A stretch of DNA of 64,000 nt from positions 80,007 through 144,006 of the forward strand of contig NZ_AKJW01000016.1 of assembly GCF_000282135.1 (NCBI RefSeq), given 5' to 3'. The position numbers and the translations under genes were made by a program. Position 1 is the stretch's first letter. Each line of letters opens with the position of its first letter. Of the stretch, positions 17,138 to 26,778 are shown piece after piece. This DNA is from Herbaspirillum sp. CF444. GTDB lineage: Bacteria > Pseudomonadota > Gammaproteobacteria > Burkholderiales > Burkholderiaceae_D. A model generated the notes under the pieces. It saw only the letters and a program-made list of their open reading frames with translations. It was not told where the DNA came from and did not search any database.

Positions 17138-18583
17138 TTATTTCCGGCCGTAGGTGTCTTCAAAGCGGACGATATCGTCTTCCCCCAGATAACTGCCCGA
17201 CTGCACTTCGATCATTTCCAACGGGAACTTGCCGGGATTCTCGAGCCGGTGCGTAACGCCCAGCGGAATATAAGTCGACTGGTTTTCGGACAGCAGGAAA
17301 ACCTCTTCGCCGCGCGTAATGCGCGCCGTGCCCTTGACGATGATCCAGTGCTCGGCGCGATGATGGTGCATCTGCAAGCTCAGCGTACAACCGGGATTGA
17401 CCACAATGCGCTTGACCTGGAAACGCTCGCCGGCGTCGATGGAGTCATACCAGCCCCAGGGACGGTGAATCTTGCGATGCGTCACGGCTTCGCCGCGCTC
17501 CTGCTCCTTCAACCGGGCAACAATCTGCTTGACCTCTTGCATATTGCCTTTATCGGCAACCATGACGGCGTCGGAGGTCTCGACAATCACCAGATTATCG
17601 ATGCCCACACAGGCAACCAGACGTTCCTGTGCAAACACCAGGTTATTCGAAGCCTGAACCAGCATGACGTCGCCACGCGCGACGTTGCCCGCGGCATCTT
17701 TCTCGGACACTTCCCACAGCGCATCCCATGCGCCGACATCGGACCATCCTGCCGCCAACGGAATGATGCGGCCTTCAATGCCAAGTGCCGATGCTCCAGC
17801 CAGTTTTTCCATGACGGCGTAGTCGATGGAGTCTGCCGGACACGCTTCAAAGGCAGCCTTGTCGATACGATAAAAGTCGAGGTCTTGCCTGCCGCCGTCG
17901 AATGCGGTGCGGCAAGCCTCCGCCATGGCCGGCTGAAAATGGTCCATTGCGCGCAACCAGACGCTGGCGCGCATCATGAACAGGCCGCTATTCCAGAGGT
18001 AATCGCCCGCATCGATGTAGCGCTGGGCCGTGGCGACATCCGGTTTTTCCACAAAGCTGTCGATGGCATATGCACCGTCCACTGCTTTGCCGCGCCGGAT
18101 GTAGCCGTAACCGGTTTCGGGATGATCCGCGACAATGCCGAATGTCACCATGGCGCCTGCAACTGCGTGAGGAATGCCTTTCCTGATCGCGGCCTGAAAG
18201 GCATCGACATCACGGATGACATGGTCTGCCGGCATCACCAGCAAAATCGGATCGCCCTTGTCCCGATGCGCGAGCAAAGCCGCCAGCGTCAGCGCCGGCG
18301 CAGTATTCCGTCCAAACGGTTCCAGTACGATATGTTTGCTCGGACGCCCCACCGCGCGCAATTGCTCGGCAGTGATGAAACGGTATTCTTCATTGCAGAC
18401 GACAACAGGCTCCTCAATCAACGCATAGTCGTCGCCGCCGTCCTGGATACGCAAGGCAGTCGCCTGCAGCATCGTATCGGCGCCGACCAGCGGCAACAGT
18501 TGTTTGGGATATTGTTCGCGGGAAAGCGGCCACAAGCGTGTACCGGAACCGCCTGAGAGAATTACTGGCTGCAGATATGTCAT
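17138..18583 (-). CDS. manC: mannose-1-phosphate guanylyltransferase / mannose-6-phosphate isomerase
   Basis: Bifunctional type II PMI/GMP enzyme (481 aa) making GDP-mannose for polysaccharide. The N-terminal nucleotidyltransferase domain starts with PVILSGGSGTRLWPLSREQYPKQ and includes the FVEKPD motif; the C-terminal cupin isomerase domain contains HRPWGWYDSIDAGERFQVKRIVV, the metal-binding Q-M-H-H-H-R-A-E-H and the THRLENPG motif. Length is typical of ManC/XanB/AlgA. It stands alone, next to a diguanylate cyclase gene 55 bp upstream on the same strand. It is not inside a visible polysaccharide cluster. Confidence 0.93.
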   Translation of the reverse strand: MTYLQPVILSGGSGTRLWPLSREQYPKQLLPLVGADTMLQATALRIQDGGDDYALIEEPVVVCNEEYRFITAEQLRAVGRPSKHIVLEPFGRNTAPALTLAALLAHRDKGDPILLVMPADHVIRDVDAFQAAIRKGIPHAVAGAMVTFGIVADHPETGYGYIRRGKAVDGAYAIDSFVEKPDVATAQRYIDAGDYLWNSGLFMMRASVWLRAMDHFQPAMAEACRTAFDGGRQDLDFYRIDKAAFEACPADSIDYAVMEKLAGASALGIEGRIIPLAAGWSDVGAWDALWEVSEKDAAGNVARGDVMLVQASNNLVFAQERLVACVGIDNLVIVETSDAVMVADKGNMQEVKQIVARLKEQERGEAVTHRKIHRPWGWYDSIDAGERFQVKRIVVNPGCTLSLQMHHHRAEHWIIVKGTARITRGEEVFLLSENQSTYIPLGVTHRLENPGKFPLEMIEVQSGSYLGEDDIVRFEDTYGRK

Positions 18584-18638
18584 TACTCTATCGCTGTTTA
18601 TTGGGAGGCAGATGTCCCCGCGTCTCGGGCAAAGAGAA

Positions 18639-19607
18639 TCACGGCGCTTCGCGACGACGCTTCTTGTGCTGATACATCAGGGCATCGGCGCTGTTCATCA
18701 GGTCACCAATCGTATCATGCATGGCCGGATTATATTCAACGAAGCCGACACTATACAGCAGGTCGTAACCGCGCTTGCCGGCATGATTGTATTCATTGAT
18801 CGCGGCGTCCAGATGGGCGAGCACCGTCGCGGTTTCCTGCCCCGCGGTATTGGTCAGGAACACGGCGAATTCGTCGCCGCCGAGACGGCCGATCACGTCC
18901 GACTCGCGGAAATTGGCCATCAGGATCCGACCGAAATTGACCAACGCCCGATCCCCTTCGGCATGGCCGAAGCGGTCATTGATCTGCTTGAACAGATCGA
19001 GGTCGAAATACAGCAAGGACGCCGGCCGGCCCAGGCGCTTGCACATATTCAGGGCATGTTGGGACAGCGATTCAAACCCGCGGCGATTGGACAGCTTGGT
19101 GAGTTCGTCCATGGTCGCGAGATGCACCGCCGCCATTTCCTGCTCGACCATGCGCGTCAGGTCGGCCAGCATGATCCGGTCATCGTCGTTGAATTCGCGC
19201 GGAATCGTATCGAGGAGACACAAGGTTCCCAGTTTGTGCCCCTGCGGACTGCGGATCGGACATCCCGCATAGAAGCGGACAAACGGATCGCCCACGACCA
19301 GCGGGTTATCCTGAAACCGCGGATCTTCCAGGGCATCGCTCACCACCATGACATCATCGCGCAAGATCGCATGCGCGCAGAACGACACATCGCGGCCTGT
19401 TTCATGGGGCTCGACGCCGATACGCGACTTGAACCACTGCCGCTTGGCATCCACCAGGCTCACCACGGCAATCGGCACTGCAAACAAACGGCGCGCCAGT
19501 CTGGTCAGGCGATCGAAGCGTTCCTCGGGCGGGGTATCCAGAATGTGCAAGGAATGCAACTCGGCGACGCGCGCCTGCTCGTCAACGGGAATATCAGCGA
19601 TTTTCAT
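18639..19607 (-). CDS. GAF-GGDEF diguanylate cyclase
   Basis: A cytoplasmic protein (322 aa) with an N-terminal GAF sensory domain (about 20-155; the RFDRLTRLARRLFAVPIAVVSLVD start and C-A-H-A-I-L core are typical of bilin- or small-ligand-type GAFs) and a GGDEF domain (about 165-320). The active site is intact (RLGGDEFAVFL), and the inhibitory I-site R-x-x-D (RESD) lies five residues before it, so it should make c-di-GMP with product inhibition. There is no membrane segment. It is adjacent to manC, hinting at coupling to polysaccharide production, which is inference. Confidence 0.92.
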   Translation of the reverse strand: MKIADIPVDEQARVAELHSLHILDTPPEERFDRLTRLARRLFAVPIAVVSLVDAKRQWFKSRIGVEPHETGRDVSFCAHAILRDDVMVVSDALEDPRFQDNPLVVGDPFVRFYAGCPIRSPQGHKLGTLCLLDTIPREFNDDDRIMLADLTRMVEQEMAAVHLATMDELTKLSNRRGFESLSQHALNMCKRLGRPASLLYFDLDLFKQINDRFGHAEGDRALVNFGRILMANFRESDVIGRLGGDEFAVFLTNTAGQETATVLAHLDAAINEYNHAGKRGYDLLYSVGFVEYNPAMHDTIGDLMNSADALMYQHKKRRREAP

Positions 19608-19867
19608 AAGTCCTTTTTTGCCCAGTCATTGACAGAACTCGTTGACATGCAGAATTGCGGCGCAAGCACGCACCGCGTTGCCGGCGCCTTTTCCTCCGCC
19701 TTGTCCGTCGCGCATTCATGCAATGACGCGCAATTGCCGTACGGATCATTGCCATATCGGCAAATCAAAGCTTTTTATTAATTGTTAACAGGCTCTATGA
19801 CTGTAATGCCGATTATTTTTATTCGCAAGCGGCCATCGGGCCAGATGACGACTTACCCGCGCCAAAA
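19608..19867. other. intergenic region upstream of the diguanylate cyclase
   Basis: AT-richer than its surroundings in the part near 19780-19830. It must hold the promoter of the minus-strand GGDEF gene, but no clear -35/-10 pair stands out. No RNA gene or convincing small ORF was recognised. Confidence 0.4.
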
Positions 19868-19893
19868 CAAAAAACCCCGCAAAAGCGGGGTTT
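19868..19893 (-). terminator. intrinsic terminator after the comEA-like gene
   Basis: ACCCCGC/GCGGGGT stem with a 4-nt loop; on the minus strand it is followed by a run of T (the A run at 19868-19874). It lies about 40 bp past the comEA-like stop. Confidence 0.88.
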
Positions 19894-19933
19894 ATCGACG
19901 AGCAAGTTCAGTGTGCTGCAGGATGGCGCGCCA

Positions 19934-20308
19934 TCAGCTCTTGGCGGCGGCAGGGGCCGGTTTGTCCGCTTTGGCTTCCTGCTCCTTCATCTTTTTGGGG
20001 AAAGGCTTCGCCTCGCCCTTGCTGGTAACCAGCGACTTGCTGCGCGGCTGGCCGTTCACCGTCAGGCCGGCGTCGGACAACTTGTTTGCACTTTTGTCGC
20101 CGACGCCTTTGACGCGGGTTTCAAAGTCGGTCCAGTCCTTGAAGTCGCCCTTTTTGCGTTCATCGAGAATGCGCTTGGACATCGCCGGGCCGATGCCCTT
20201 GATGCCGTCCAGTCCGGCCTGATCCGCCTTGTTGACGTCAGCCTGGGCAAATGCCAGGCCGGCGCTCATGGCAAATACGCAGATTGCCAGCAAGATTTTT
20301 TTCAACAT
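19934..20308 (-). CDS. ComEA-like helix-hairpin-helix protein
   Basis: An exported protein (124 aa): a signal peptide at about 1-21 (KKILLAICVFAMSAGLAFA), then the ComEA helix-hairpin-helix domain with ADVNKADQAGLDGIKGIGPAMSKRIL and a second hairpin TDFETRVKGVGDKSANKL, and a Lys/Pro/Ala-rich tail. ComEA proteins bind incoming DNA in the periplasm during natural transformation; betaproteobacterial stand-alone versions are common and not all are tied to competence. There is a strong RBS (AAAGGAA). It is monocistronic with its own terminator. Confidence 0.85.
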   Translation of the reverse strand: MLKKILLAICVFAMSAGLAFAQADVNKADQAGLDGIKGIGPAMSKRILDERKKGDFKDWTDFETRVKGVGDKSANKLSDAGLTVNGQPRSKSLVTSKGEAKPFPKKMKEQEAKADKPAPAAAKS

Positions 20309-20319
20309 GATGTTCCTTT

Positions 20320-20406
20320 CGAGGTAAGCGTTAAGTCATTGAATAAATCATTGAGTACAACGTCAGCGAGCAAAATCGGCTGGCTGAATGATTTAACGAT
20401 GCCTCG
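20320..20406. repeat. imperfect long inverted repeat between comEA-like and hldA
   Basis: CGAGG...CGTTAAGTCATTGA (20320-20342) is nearly the reverse complement of TGAATGATTTAACGATGCCTCG (20385-20406); a third half-site AAATCATT at 20346-20353 can also pair with AATGATTT. The arms enclose about 42 bp. It lies between the end of hldA and the start of the comEA-like gene on the same strand. No ORF or terminator T run is associated. It could be a leader structure or a small mobile-repeat remnant. Confidence 0.6.
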
Positions 20407-20450
20407 GAACAAAAGTTGACAAAATAGAAACGAAATAAACCTGAAATAAA

Positions 20451-21380
20451 TTAGAGAGAAAGCTCTTCGCGCGTGACGGTCGCCGTGCCCAGCTTGCCGA
20501 CCACGATGCCGCCGGCCTGGTTGGCGATCCTGACCGCTTCCGGCAAGGCGACGCCGTTGCCGAGCATCACGGCCAGCGTCGCAATCACCGTGTCGCCGGC
20601 GCCGGAGACGTCGAATACCTCGCGCGCAACGGCGGGGAAATTCACGACTTCGTTCTCCAGATACAGCGTCATGCCCTCTTCGGAACGCGTCAGCAGCAGC
20701 GCTTCCAGTTCCAACGCCCGACGCAGGTTTTGGGCCTTGGCGGTGAGTTCGTCTTCGGTCTTCCAATTGCCGACGATCCGGATGAGTTCGGAACGGTTGG
20801 GTGTCAGGATGGAAGCGCCTTTGTAGCGAGAGAAGTCATCGCCCTTGGGATCGACCAGGATGCGTTTTCCCAGCTTGCGACCGACGCCGATCATGTCGGC
20901 GACATTGACCAGGCTGCCTTTGGCGTAGTCGGACAGAATAATGACGTCGTAGTTGCCGGCCAGCGCGTTGTATTGCGTCAGCTTGTCGCGCAACACGGTG
21001 TCGGTCGGCGCATCTTCGAAATCGACGCGCACCAGCTGTTGCTGACGGCCGATCACGCGCAACTTGATGATGGTCGAGATGGCCTGATCGCGGTTGAGAT
21101 AGCTGTCGATGCCGAGTTCGGTCAGCAAGCCTTCGACGACGGCGCCCGCCTCATCCTGGCCGATGACGCCCAACAGGCCGGTTTGCGCGCCGAGGGTCGC
21201 GGCATTGCGCGCCACGTTGGCGGCGCCGCCCAGGCGTTCTTCACGGCGTTCGACACGCACGATCGGCACCGGCGCCTCAGGCGAGATGCGATTGACTTCA
21301 CCGAACCAGTAACGGTCCAGCATGACGTCGCCGACGATCAGGATGCGGGCGTTGTCGGTGGAAGGAAGTGTTGTCGCCAT
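20451..21380 (-). CDS. hldA: D-glycero-beta-D-manno-heptose-7-phosphate kinase
   Basis: PfkB/ribokinase-family kinase (309 aa) that phosphorylates heptose 7-phosphate on the way to ADP-heptose for the LPS inner core. Visible are RILIVGDVMLDRYWFGEVNRISPEAPVP, GGAANVARNAATLG and the C-terminal catalytic DVSGAGDTVIATLA. It lacks the HldE adenylyltransferase domain, so it is the single-domain HldA form, and a separate HldC is needed elsewhere. It begins 4 bp after the udg stop, so the two are co-transcribed. The hldD epimerase often found next to it is absent here. Confidence 0.92.
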   Translation of the reverse strand: MATTLPSTDNARILIVGDVMLDRYWFGEVNRISPEAPVPIVRVERREERLGGAANVARNAATLGAQTGLLGVIGQDEAGAVVEGLLTELGIDSYLNRDQAISTIIKLRVIGRQQQLVRVDFEDAPTDTVLRDKLTQYNALAGNYDVIILSDYAKGSLVNVADMIGVGRKLGKRILVDPKGDDFSRYKGASILTPNRSELIRIVGNWKTEDELTAKAQNLRRALELEALLLTRSEEGMTLYLENEVVNFPAVAREVFDVSGAGDTVIATLAVMLGNGVALPEAVRIANQAGGIVVGKLGTATVTREELSL

Positions 21381-21384
21381 GAAC

Positions 21385-22761
21385 TTATGCCTTGGTCAGA
21401 ATGGAGCGGCCGATGCCGTGATATTCAACGCCGATATCGGCCATCACTTGCGGTTCGAACAGATTGCGGCCGTCGAAGATAACCGGCGTCTTGAGCTTGG
21501 CCTTGAGCTGGTCGAAGTCCGGACTTCTGAACGCCTTCCATTCGGTCACGATGGCCAGGCCATCCGCATCTTGCAAGGCGTCCATCGGGGTTTCGCAGAA
21601 GCGTATGCGGGACAGCGCCTCGTCGTTGCCGGCAAAATCCAGCGCCAGGACGCGCCTGGCTTCCTTCATGGCCACCGGATCATACACGGCGACAGTGGCG
21701 CCGCGCTCGATCAGCTCGCCCAGCAAGACGCGCGAAGACGCTTCGCGCATGTCGTCGGTATTCGGTTTGAACGCCAGCCCCCAGATTGCAAAATGCCTGC
21801 CTTGCAGGTTCTCGCCGAAACGCGTCACGACTTTCTTGCCGAGCACATGCTTCTGGTTGTTGTTGACCTGCTCCACGGCGCGCAGGATATGCAGCTCCTG
21901 ATCATAGTCGCGCGCCGTGCGCTCCAGCGCCTGCACGTCCTTCGGAAAACAGGAGCCGCCGTAGCCGCAACCGGCGTACAGGAAGCTGTGGCCGATGCGC
22001 GGATCGGAGCCGATGCCGTGACGCACGGCTTCGATGTCGGCGCCGACTTTGTCCGCCAGATTGGCCAGTTCGTTCATGAACGAGATGCGCGTGGCCAGCA
22101 TGGCGTTCGCCGCGTATTTGGTGAACTCGGCGGAACGCACATCCATCCAGTAAGTACGTTCGTGATTGCGGTTGAACGGCGCGTACAGCTTCTTCATCGT
22201 CGAATAGGCCCGTTGCCCTTCCGGCGTGTTGTCGTGACCGATGACGATGCGATCCGGACGCATGAAGTCTTCGACCGCCGCGCCTTCCTTGAGGAACTCG
22301 GGATTGGAGACCACCGAAAACGCAGCATCCTTCACCGCGCGCTGCTCCAACTCCTGCTGAACCGCAGCGTGCACGCGGTCAGCCGTGCCGACCGGCACCG
22401 TCGATTTGTCGACGATGACCTTGAAACCGGTCATGTGCCTGCCGATGTTGCGCGCAGCCGCCAGAACGTACTGCAAGTCCGCGGAGCCGTCTTCATCGGG
22501 CGGCGTGCCTACCGCGATGAACTGGACGTCGCCATGCGCCACGCTGGCGGCGACGTCGGTCGAAAACGTCAGGCGGCCGGCCGCGCGGTTGCGCGCCACG
22601 ACATCTTCCAGGCCGGGTTCATGGATAGGAATGCCGCCATTGTTGAGAATGTCGACCTTGGACTGGTCGACGTCGAGACAAAACACGTCGTTGCCCAGCT
22701 CCGCCAGGCAGGCGCCGGTGACGAGCCCGACATAGCCGGTGCCGATGATGGTAATTTTCAT
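21385..22761 (-). CDS. udg: UDP-glucose 6-dehydrogenase
   Basis: UDP-glucose dehydrogenase (458 aa), NAD-dependent, giving UDP-glucuronate for surface polysaccharide or aminoarabinose. The Rossmann start [26 protein letters not shown], the E-P-G-L-E segment and the active-site cysteine block [18 protein letters not shown] are intact. The start at 22761 is set by the Rossmann fold; a longer frame adds 48 residues with no similarity. It lies between lapB (33 bp) and hldA (4 bp), within a block of LPS-related genes. Confidence 0.93.
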   Translation of the reverse strand: MKITIIGTGYVGLVTGACLAELGNDVFCLDVDQSKVDILNNGGIPIHEPGLEDVVARNRAAGRLTFSTDVAASVAHGDVQFIAVGTPPDEDGSADLQYVLAAARNIGRHMTGFKVIVDKSTVPVGTADRVHAAVQQELEQRAVKDAAFSVVSNPEFLKEGAAVEDFMRPDRIVIGHDNTPEGQRAYSTMKKLYAPFNRNHERTYWMDVRSAEFTKYAANAMLATRISFMNELANLADKVGADIEAVRHGIGSDPRIGHSFLYAGCGYGGSCFPKDVQALERTARDYDQELHILRAVEQVNNNQKHVLGKKVVTRFGENLQGRHFAIWGLAFKPNTDDMREASSRVLLGELIERGATVAVYDPVAMKEARRVLALDFAGNDEALSRIRFCETPMDALQDADGLAIVTEWKAFRSPDFDQLKAKLKTPVIFDGRNLFEPQVMADIGVEYHGIGRSILTKA

Positions 22762-22793
22762 AGTATTCCTACGGATGCGAGCGCCGGAGCGCC

Positions 22794-23969
22794 CTAGTTC
22801 ATTACATTCAGTTCTTCGGTACGGCGCGGCGGGTAGGTTTCCCAATGATTGCATCCCGGGCAATGCCAGTAGAACTGGCGCGCCTTGAAGCCGCAATGCG
22901 TGCACTGGTATCTGGCCAGCTTTTGCGTATAACTGTGCACCAGCGTCTTGACCACGGACAGCTCGGGACGAATTTCCGCCGGGGCATTGAGCATGCGCGC
23001 CTCCAGGAATTTATCCAGCCCCAGCAGGGTCGGCGTCCTGCGCAACTCATCGCTGACCAGCTGATTGGCAGCGTCCACGCCTTCCAGCTCCAGCACTGCC
23101 TTGAACACCACTTCCAGCAAATCGATGGAGGGCGCTTCCGCCTGATAGGCGCGCAGCAGATTCAAACCTTCCTTCATGCGACCTACCGCCTGATAACCAT
23201 CAAGCAAACGCTGCGCCACCAGGGCGGCATGCGGCACGCTTTGGTGTTCGACGCGGCGCCAGGCCAGCAACGCCGCTTCGACGTCGCCCTTGGCCAGATA
23301 CACATCGCCCAGCAAGATGTTGGCACGTACGCTCTTGCGATCGGTGGCCAGCGCTTTTTCCAGCATGTTCATGGCGGCGTCGGGATGGGTGTGCACCAGT
23401 TCGTCCTCCGCCAGTTCGCAATAAAACTGCGCGATTTCTTTCTGTCGCCCGCCGGCGCCGGAAGCTTGCAGGGTCTCCGCGGCTTTGATGGCGCGCGCCC
23501 ATTCTTTTTCGCGCTGGTAGATTTCCAGCAAGGCGCGGCCGGCCTGGGCGCCGTATTGCGTGTCGTTGAGCAGATGGAAGGTTTCTTCCGCGCGATCCAG
23601 CAGGCCGGCTTTCAGGTAATCCTGCCCCAGTTCGTACTGCGCATGCGCCTTGTGCTCCGCCGGCAAGTCGGGGCGCGCCAGCAGGTTCTGGTGAACGCGA
23701 ATCGCGCGCTCGGTCTCGCCGCGGCGGCGGAACAGGTTACCCAGCGCAAAATGCAGATCGACGGTTTCCGGGTCGAGCTTGACGATTTCGATGAACGCAT
23801 CGATCGCCTTGTCCGGCTGTTCGTTCAGAAGGAAATTCAATCCCTTGAAATAACCGCGCGGCAAGGTACGCGATTCGGAAATCAACTGGTTGATATCGAC
23901 ACGCGCCGCAATCCAGCCGAGACCGAAAAACACGGGGATGCCGAGCAGCCACCAGAATTCAAATTCCAT
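22794..23969 (-). CDS. lapB: LapB (YciM), TPR regulator of LPS synthesis
   Basis: A membrane-anchored TPR protein (391 aa): one N-terminal transmembrane helix ([24 protein letters not shown]), several TPR repeats (about 35-330) and a C-terminal rubredoxin-type metal site C-T-H-C ... C-P-G-C. In E. coli, LapB brings LpxC to FtsH for degradation and so sets LPS amount. All parts are present and length matches. It follows lapA with an 11-bp gap, the usual pair. Confidence 0.94.
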   Translation of the reverse strand: MEFEFWWLLGIPVFFGLGWIAARVDINQLISESRTLPRGYFKGLNFLLNEQPDKAIDAFIEIVKLDPETVDLHFALGNLFRRRGETERAIRVHQNLLARPDLPAEHKAHAQYELGQDYLKAGLLDRAEETFHLLNDTQYGAQAGRALLEIYQREKEWARAIKAAETLQASGAGGRQKEIAQFYCELAEDELVHTHPDAAMNMLEKALATDRKSVRANILLGDVYLAKGDVEAALLAWRRVEHQSVPHAALVAQRLLDGYQAVGRMKEGLNLLRAYQAEAPSIDLLEVVFKAVLELEGVDAANQLVSDELRRTPTLLGLDKFLEARMLNAPAEIRPELSVVKTLVHSYTQKLARYQCTHCGFKARQFYWHCPGCNHWETYPPRRTEELNVMN

Positions 23970-23980
23970 AGAAGTCTTTT

Positions 23981-24307
23981 TTAGATGAGATGCTGGGGAG
24001 GAACGACGCTGTCCGGCTGCGGCGGCTGGATTTGCGCCAGTTGCTGGGCTTCACGTTCTTTCTGCAGCGTCGAAACGGTTTTCTTGTGCCTGGAGGCTTC
24101 GCGACGATGACGGAACACGATCGGCGTCATGGCCAGCACGCCGAGAATGGCGCCGCCGACGAAGCAGACCAGCAACACGAGCACCAGCGGATCGGTGCGT
24201 TCATAGCCGAGGAAGAAATGCAGTGTGACTTCTTGCGTGTTTTTCAGCGCAAAGAAAAAGAAAAGAATAAACAGGATGGCCGCAATCAGTCTTGAAATTA
24301 TCTTCAT
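23981..24307 (-). CDS. lapA: LapA, inner-membrane LPS assembly protein (DUF1049)
   Basis: A small membrane protein (108 aa) with two transmembrane helices (LIAAILFILFFFFALKN and VLVLLVCFVGGAILGVLAM) and a basic, coiled-coil-like cytoplasmic tail (RHRREASRHKKTVSTLQKER). This is the DUF1049 / LapA pattern, and the partner lapB is directly downstream. ATG 24307 with RBS AAGGA is preferred over an upstream in-frame ATG at 24400 that lies in the ihfB terminator region. Confidence 0.9.
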   Translation of the reverse strand: MKIISRLIAAILFILFFFFALKNTQEVTLHFFLGYERTDPLVLVLLVCFVGGAILGVLAMTPIVFRHRREASRHKKTVSTLQKEREAQQLAQIQPPQPDSVVPPQHLI

Positions 24308-24441
24308 GGCGCTAATCCTTTTTGATGTATTGGCCGGCCTCGATGGCTTGGCGATAAGGTACAGCATGCTGCACGGGCGACCAAACGACAGGAAACACAT
24401 CCAATCGGATCGCCAATACGGCAGAGTTGAAATTGTACGTG

Positions 24442-24470
24442 AAAAAAAACGGCATCCAAAGATGCCGTTT
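24442..24470 (-). terminator. intrinsic terminator after ihfB
   Basis: AAACGGCATC/GATGCCGTTT stem with a 4-nt loop, followed on the minus strand by eight T (the A run at 24442-24449). It separates the rpsA-ihfB transcript from lapA-lapB. Confidence 0.88.
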
Positions 24471-24549
24471 AATTTGTTAAGCGCTATTTACACTCCATAC
24501 AACTTGATGCGCTCAACGGTCCCGCTTGCCCTGCAGCAGGCGCAACAAC

Positions 24550-24855
24550 TTAGTCTTCCTTGATGGGTTGCCCCACCATGGCGTCGACACGCTCACGCAA
24601 TTCCTTGCCGGGCTTGAAATGAGGTACGCGCTTTTCCGGCACCATCACTTTGTCGCCCGACTTGGGATTGCGACCGATGCGAGGCGGCCTGCGATTTAAC
24701 GCAAAGCTGCCAAAACCACGGATCTCGATACGCTGGCCGGTTGCAAGTGCATCGACCATTGCATCGAGGATGGTTTTGACCGCGTAATCCGCATCCTTGG
24801 CGACAAGTTGCGGATAACGCTCGGCCAGGCGAGCGATCAGCTCAGACTTGGTCAT
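24550..24855 (-). CDS. ihfB: integration host factor subunit beta
   Basis: IHF beta (101 aa), a DNA-bending nucleoid protein working with IHF alpha. Sequence start [17 protein letters not shown], the E-I-R-G-F-G-S-F block and the intercalating-proline arm [14 protein letters not shown] are diagnostic, and it carries the beta-specific [21 protein letters not shown] end. It follows rpsA by 13 bp, the standard proteobacterial order, and is followed by a strong terminator. Confidence 0.96.
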   Translation of the reverse strand: MTKSELIARLAERYPQLVAKDADYAVKTILDAMVDALATGQRIEIRGFGSFALNRRPPRIGRNPKSGDKVMVPEKRVPHFKPGKELRERVDAMVGQPIKED

Positions 24856-24868
24856 TATGCTCGACTGA

Positions 24869-26584
24869 TCAGTTCTTGTTGTCGAGCTTTGCCTTCAGCA
24901 GTGCACCCAGGCTGGTGGTGCCGGAAGCAGCGCTGGAGTCCGAAGACATCTTTTGCATTGCTTCTTGGGTCTCGGCATTGTCCTTTGCCTTGATCGACAA
25001 TTGGATGCTGCGCGCCTTGCGGTCGATGTTGATGACCAGTGCTTCAACGCTGTCGCCGACCTTCAGGTGGGTACCCGCATCTTCAACGCGGTCGCGCGAG
25101 ATTTCGGATGCACGCAGGTAGCCTTCGACTTCGTCGGACAACTGGATCACTGCGCCCTTAGGCTCGACCGACTTGACGGTACCGGTAACCAGTGCGCCCT
25201 TGTCGTTCATTGCAGCGAAGTTGTTGAACGGATCGCCTTCCAGTTGCTTGACGCCCAGGGAAACGCGCTCGCGCTCGACGTCGATTGCCAGAACGACGGC
25301 TTCCAGCTCGTCGCCCTTCTTGAAGCGGCGGACAGCTTCTTCGCCGGTTTCAGTCCAGGACAGGTCGGACAGGTGAACCAGGCCGTCGATGTTGCCGGTC
25401 AGGCCGATAAACACGCCGAAGTCGGTGATCGACTTGATGGCGCCCTTGACCTTGTCGCCCTTCTTGTGGCTGATCGCGAAATCATCCCAAGGATTCGGCT
25501 TGCATTGCTTCATGCCCAGGCTGATACGGCGACGCTCTTCGTCGATTTCCAGAACCATGACTTCAACTTCGTCGCCCAGCTGAACAACCTTGTTAGGCGC
25601 GACGTTCTTGTTGGTCCAGTCCATTTCGGAAACGTGCACCAGGCCTTCGATACCTTGCTCGACTTCGACGAATGCGCCGTAGTCTGTCAGGTTGGTGACC
25701 TTACCGAACAGGCGTGTGCCTTGCGGGTAACGACGGGACAGACCTGTCCATGGGTCGTCGCCCAGTTGCTTGACGCCCAGCGAAACGCGGTTCTTCTCTT
25801 GATCGTACTTGAGGACCTTGGCAGTGATCTCTTGACCGACTGTGAGCACTTCCGATGGGTGACGCACACGACGCCATGCCAGGTCGGTGATGTGCAGCAG
25901 GCCGTCGATGCCGCCCAGATCCACGAACGCGCCGTAGTCGGTGATGTTCTTGACGACACCGGTAACCACAGTGCCTTCTTTCAGGGTTTCCATCAGCTTT
26001 TGACGCTCTTCGCCCATCGATGCTTCGATGACGGCGCGACGCGACAACACGACGTTGTTGCGCTTGCGATCCAGCTTGATGACCTTGAATTCCAGGGTCT
26101 TGCCTTCGAAAGGCGTTGTATCCTTGACCGGACGTGTATCCACCAGCGAACCTGGCAGGAAGGCACGAATACCGTTGGTCAGAACGGTCAGACCGCCCTT
26201 GACCTTGCCATTGACAGTACCAACGACGATCTCGCCGGACTCCATCGCTTTTTCGAGCGAGAGCCACGATGCCAGACGCTTGGCCTTGTCGCGCGACAGG
26301 ATAGTGTCGCCGAAACCGTTTTCCAGCGATTCGATCGCAACGGAGATGAAATCGCCGACGTTGACTTCGAGTTCGCCGTTGTCATTTTTGAATTCTTCGA
26401 TAGGAATGAAGGCTTCGGACTTCAGACCGGCGTTGACGATAACGAAGTTATGGTCGAGGCGGACGACTTCAGCCGAAATGACTTCACCAGAACGCATGTC
26501 TTGACGTGACAGCGATTCTTCAAACAGCGCTGCAAATGCATCAGCGCCAGCGGCTCCAGGAGCCAGGACAGTAGTGGTAGACAT
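24869..26584 (-). CDS. rpsA: 30S ribosomal protein S1
   Basis: Ribosomal protein S1 (571 aa), which binds mRNA and helps initiation on weak leaders. Six S1 OB-fold repeats are visible, each with the pattern [15 protein letters not shown]...G-L-L-H-I-T-D. Length and start ([26 protein letters not shown]) fit betaproteobacteria. The start codon has no recognisable Shine-Dalgarno sequence; the bases before it are CTTTCTTAAATCT, as in E. coli rpsA, where S1 controls its own translation. Confidence 0.97.
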   Translation of the reverse strand: MSTTTVLAPGAAGADAFAALFEESLSRQDMRSGEVISAEVVRLDHNFVIVNAGLKSEAFIPIEEFKNDNGELEVNVGDFISVAIESLENGFGDTILSRDKAKRLASWLSLEKAMESGEIVVGTVNGKVKGGLTVLTNGIRAFLPGSLVDTRPVKDTTPFEGKTLEFKVIKLDRKRNNVVLSRRAVIEASMGEERQKLMETLKEGTVVTGVVKNITDYGAFVDLGGIDGLLHITDLAWRRVRHPSEVLTVGQEITAKVLKYDQEKNRVSLGVKQLGDDPWTGLSRRYPQGTRLFGKVTNLTDYGAFVEVEQGIEGLVHVSEMDWTNKNVAPNKVVQLGDEVEVMVLEIDEERRRISLGMKQCKPNPWDDFAISHKKGDKVKGAIKSITDFGVFIGLTGNIDGLVHLSDLSWTETGEEAVRRFKKGDELEAVVLAIDVERERVSLGVKQLEGDPFNNFAAMNDKGALVTGTVKSVEPKGAVIQLSDEVEGYLRASEISRDRVEDAGTHLKVGDSVEALVINIDRKARSIQLSIKAKDNAETQEAMQKMSSDSSAASGTTSLGALLKAKLDNKN

Positions 26585-26778
26585 AGATTTAAGAAAGGTG
26601 TTGGCCAGTATCCGGTCGCGATTCGCTTACGTCAGATTGCTCAGACTGCTAACGATGCACGCAAAGGGCGATGAATATTGGGTTTAGGTTTATCAACACT
26701 CGCCGGACTTTGCATCTGGCGAGCACCAATGGGCTACAAAAACAACAAATAAAACAACAACAAATGCTTATAACGCGC
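26585..26778 (-). promoter_or_regulatory. rpsA leader region with a hairpin
   Basis: The 194-bp gap between cmk and rpsA holds a CTCGCC/GGCGAG hairpin (26700-26724) and an A-rich stretch near 26738-26766 on the plus strand. It probably includes the rpsA promoter and the structured leader used for S1 autogenous control. No T run follows the hairpin, so I do not call a terminator. Confidence 0.45.

Noticed and set aside
24953..26509. Plus-strand frame opposite rpsA (518 codons)
   Set aside because: Repeats in it mirror the S1 repeats of rpsA; no independent coding signs.
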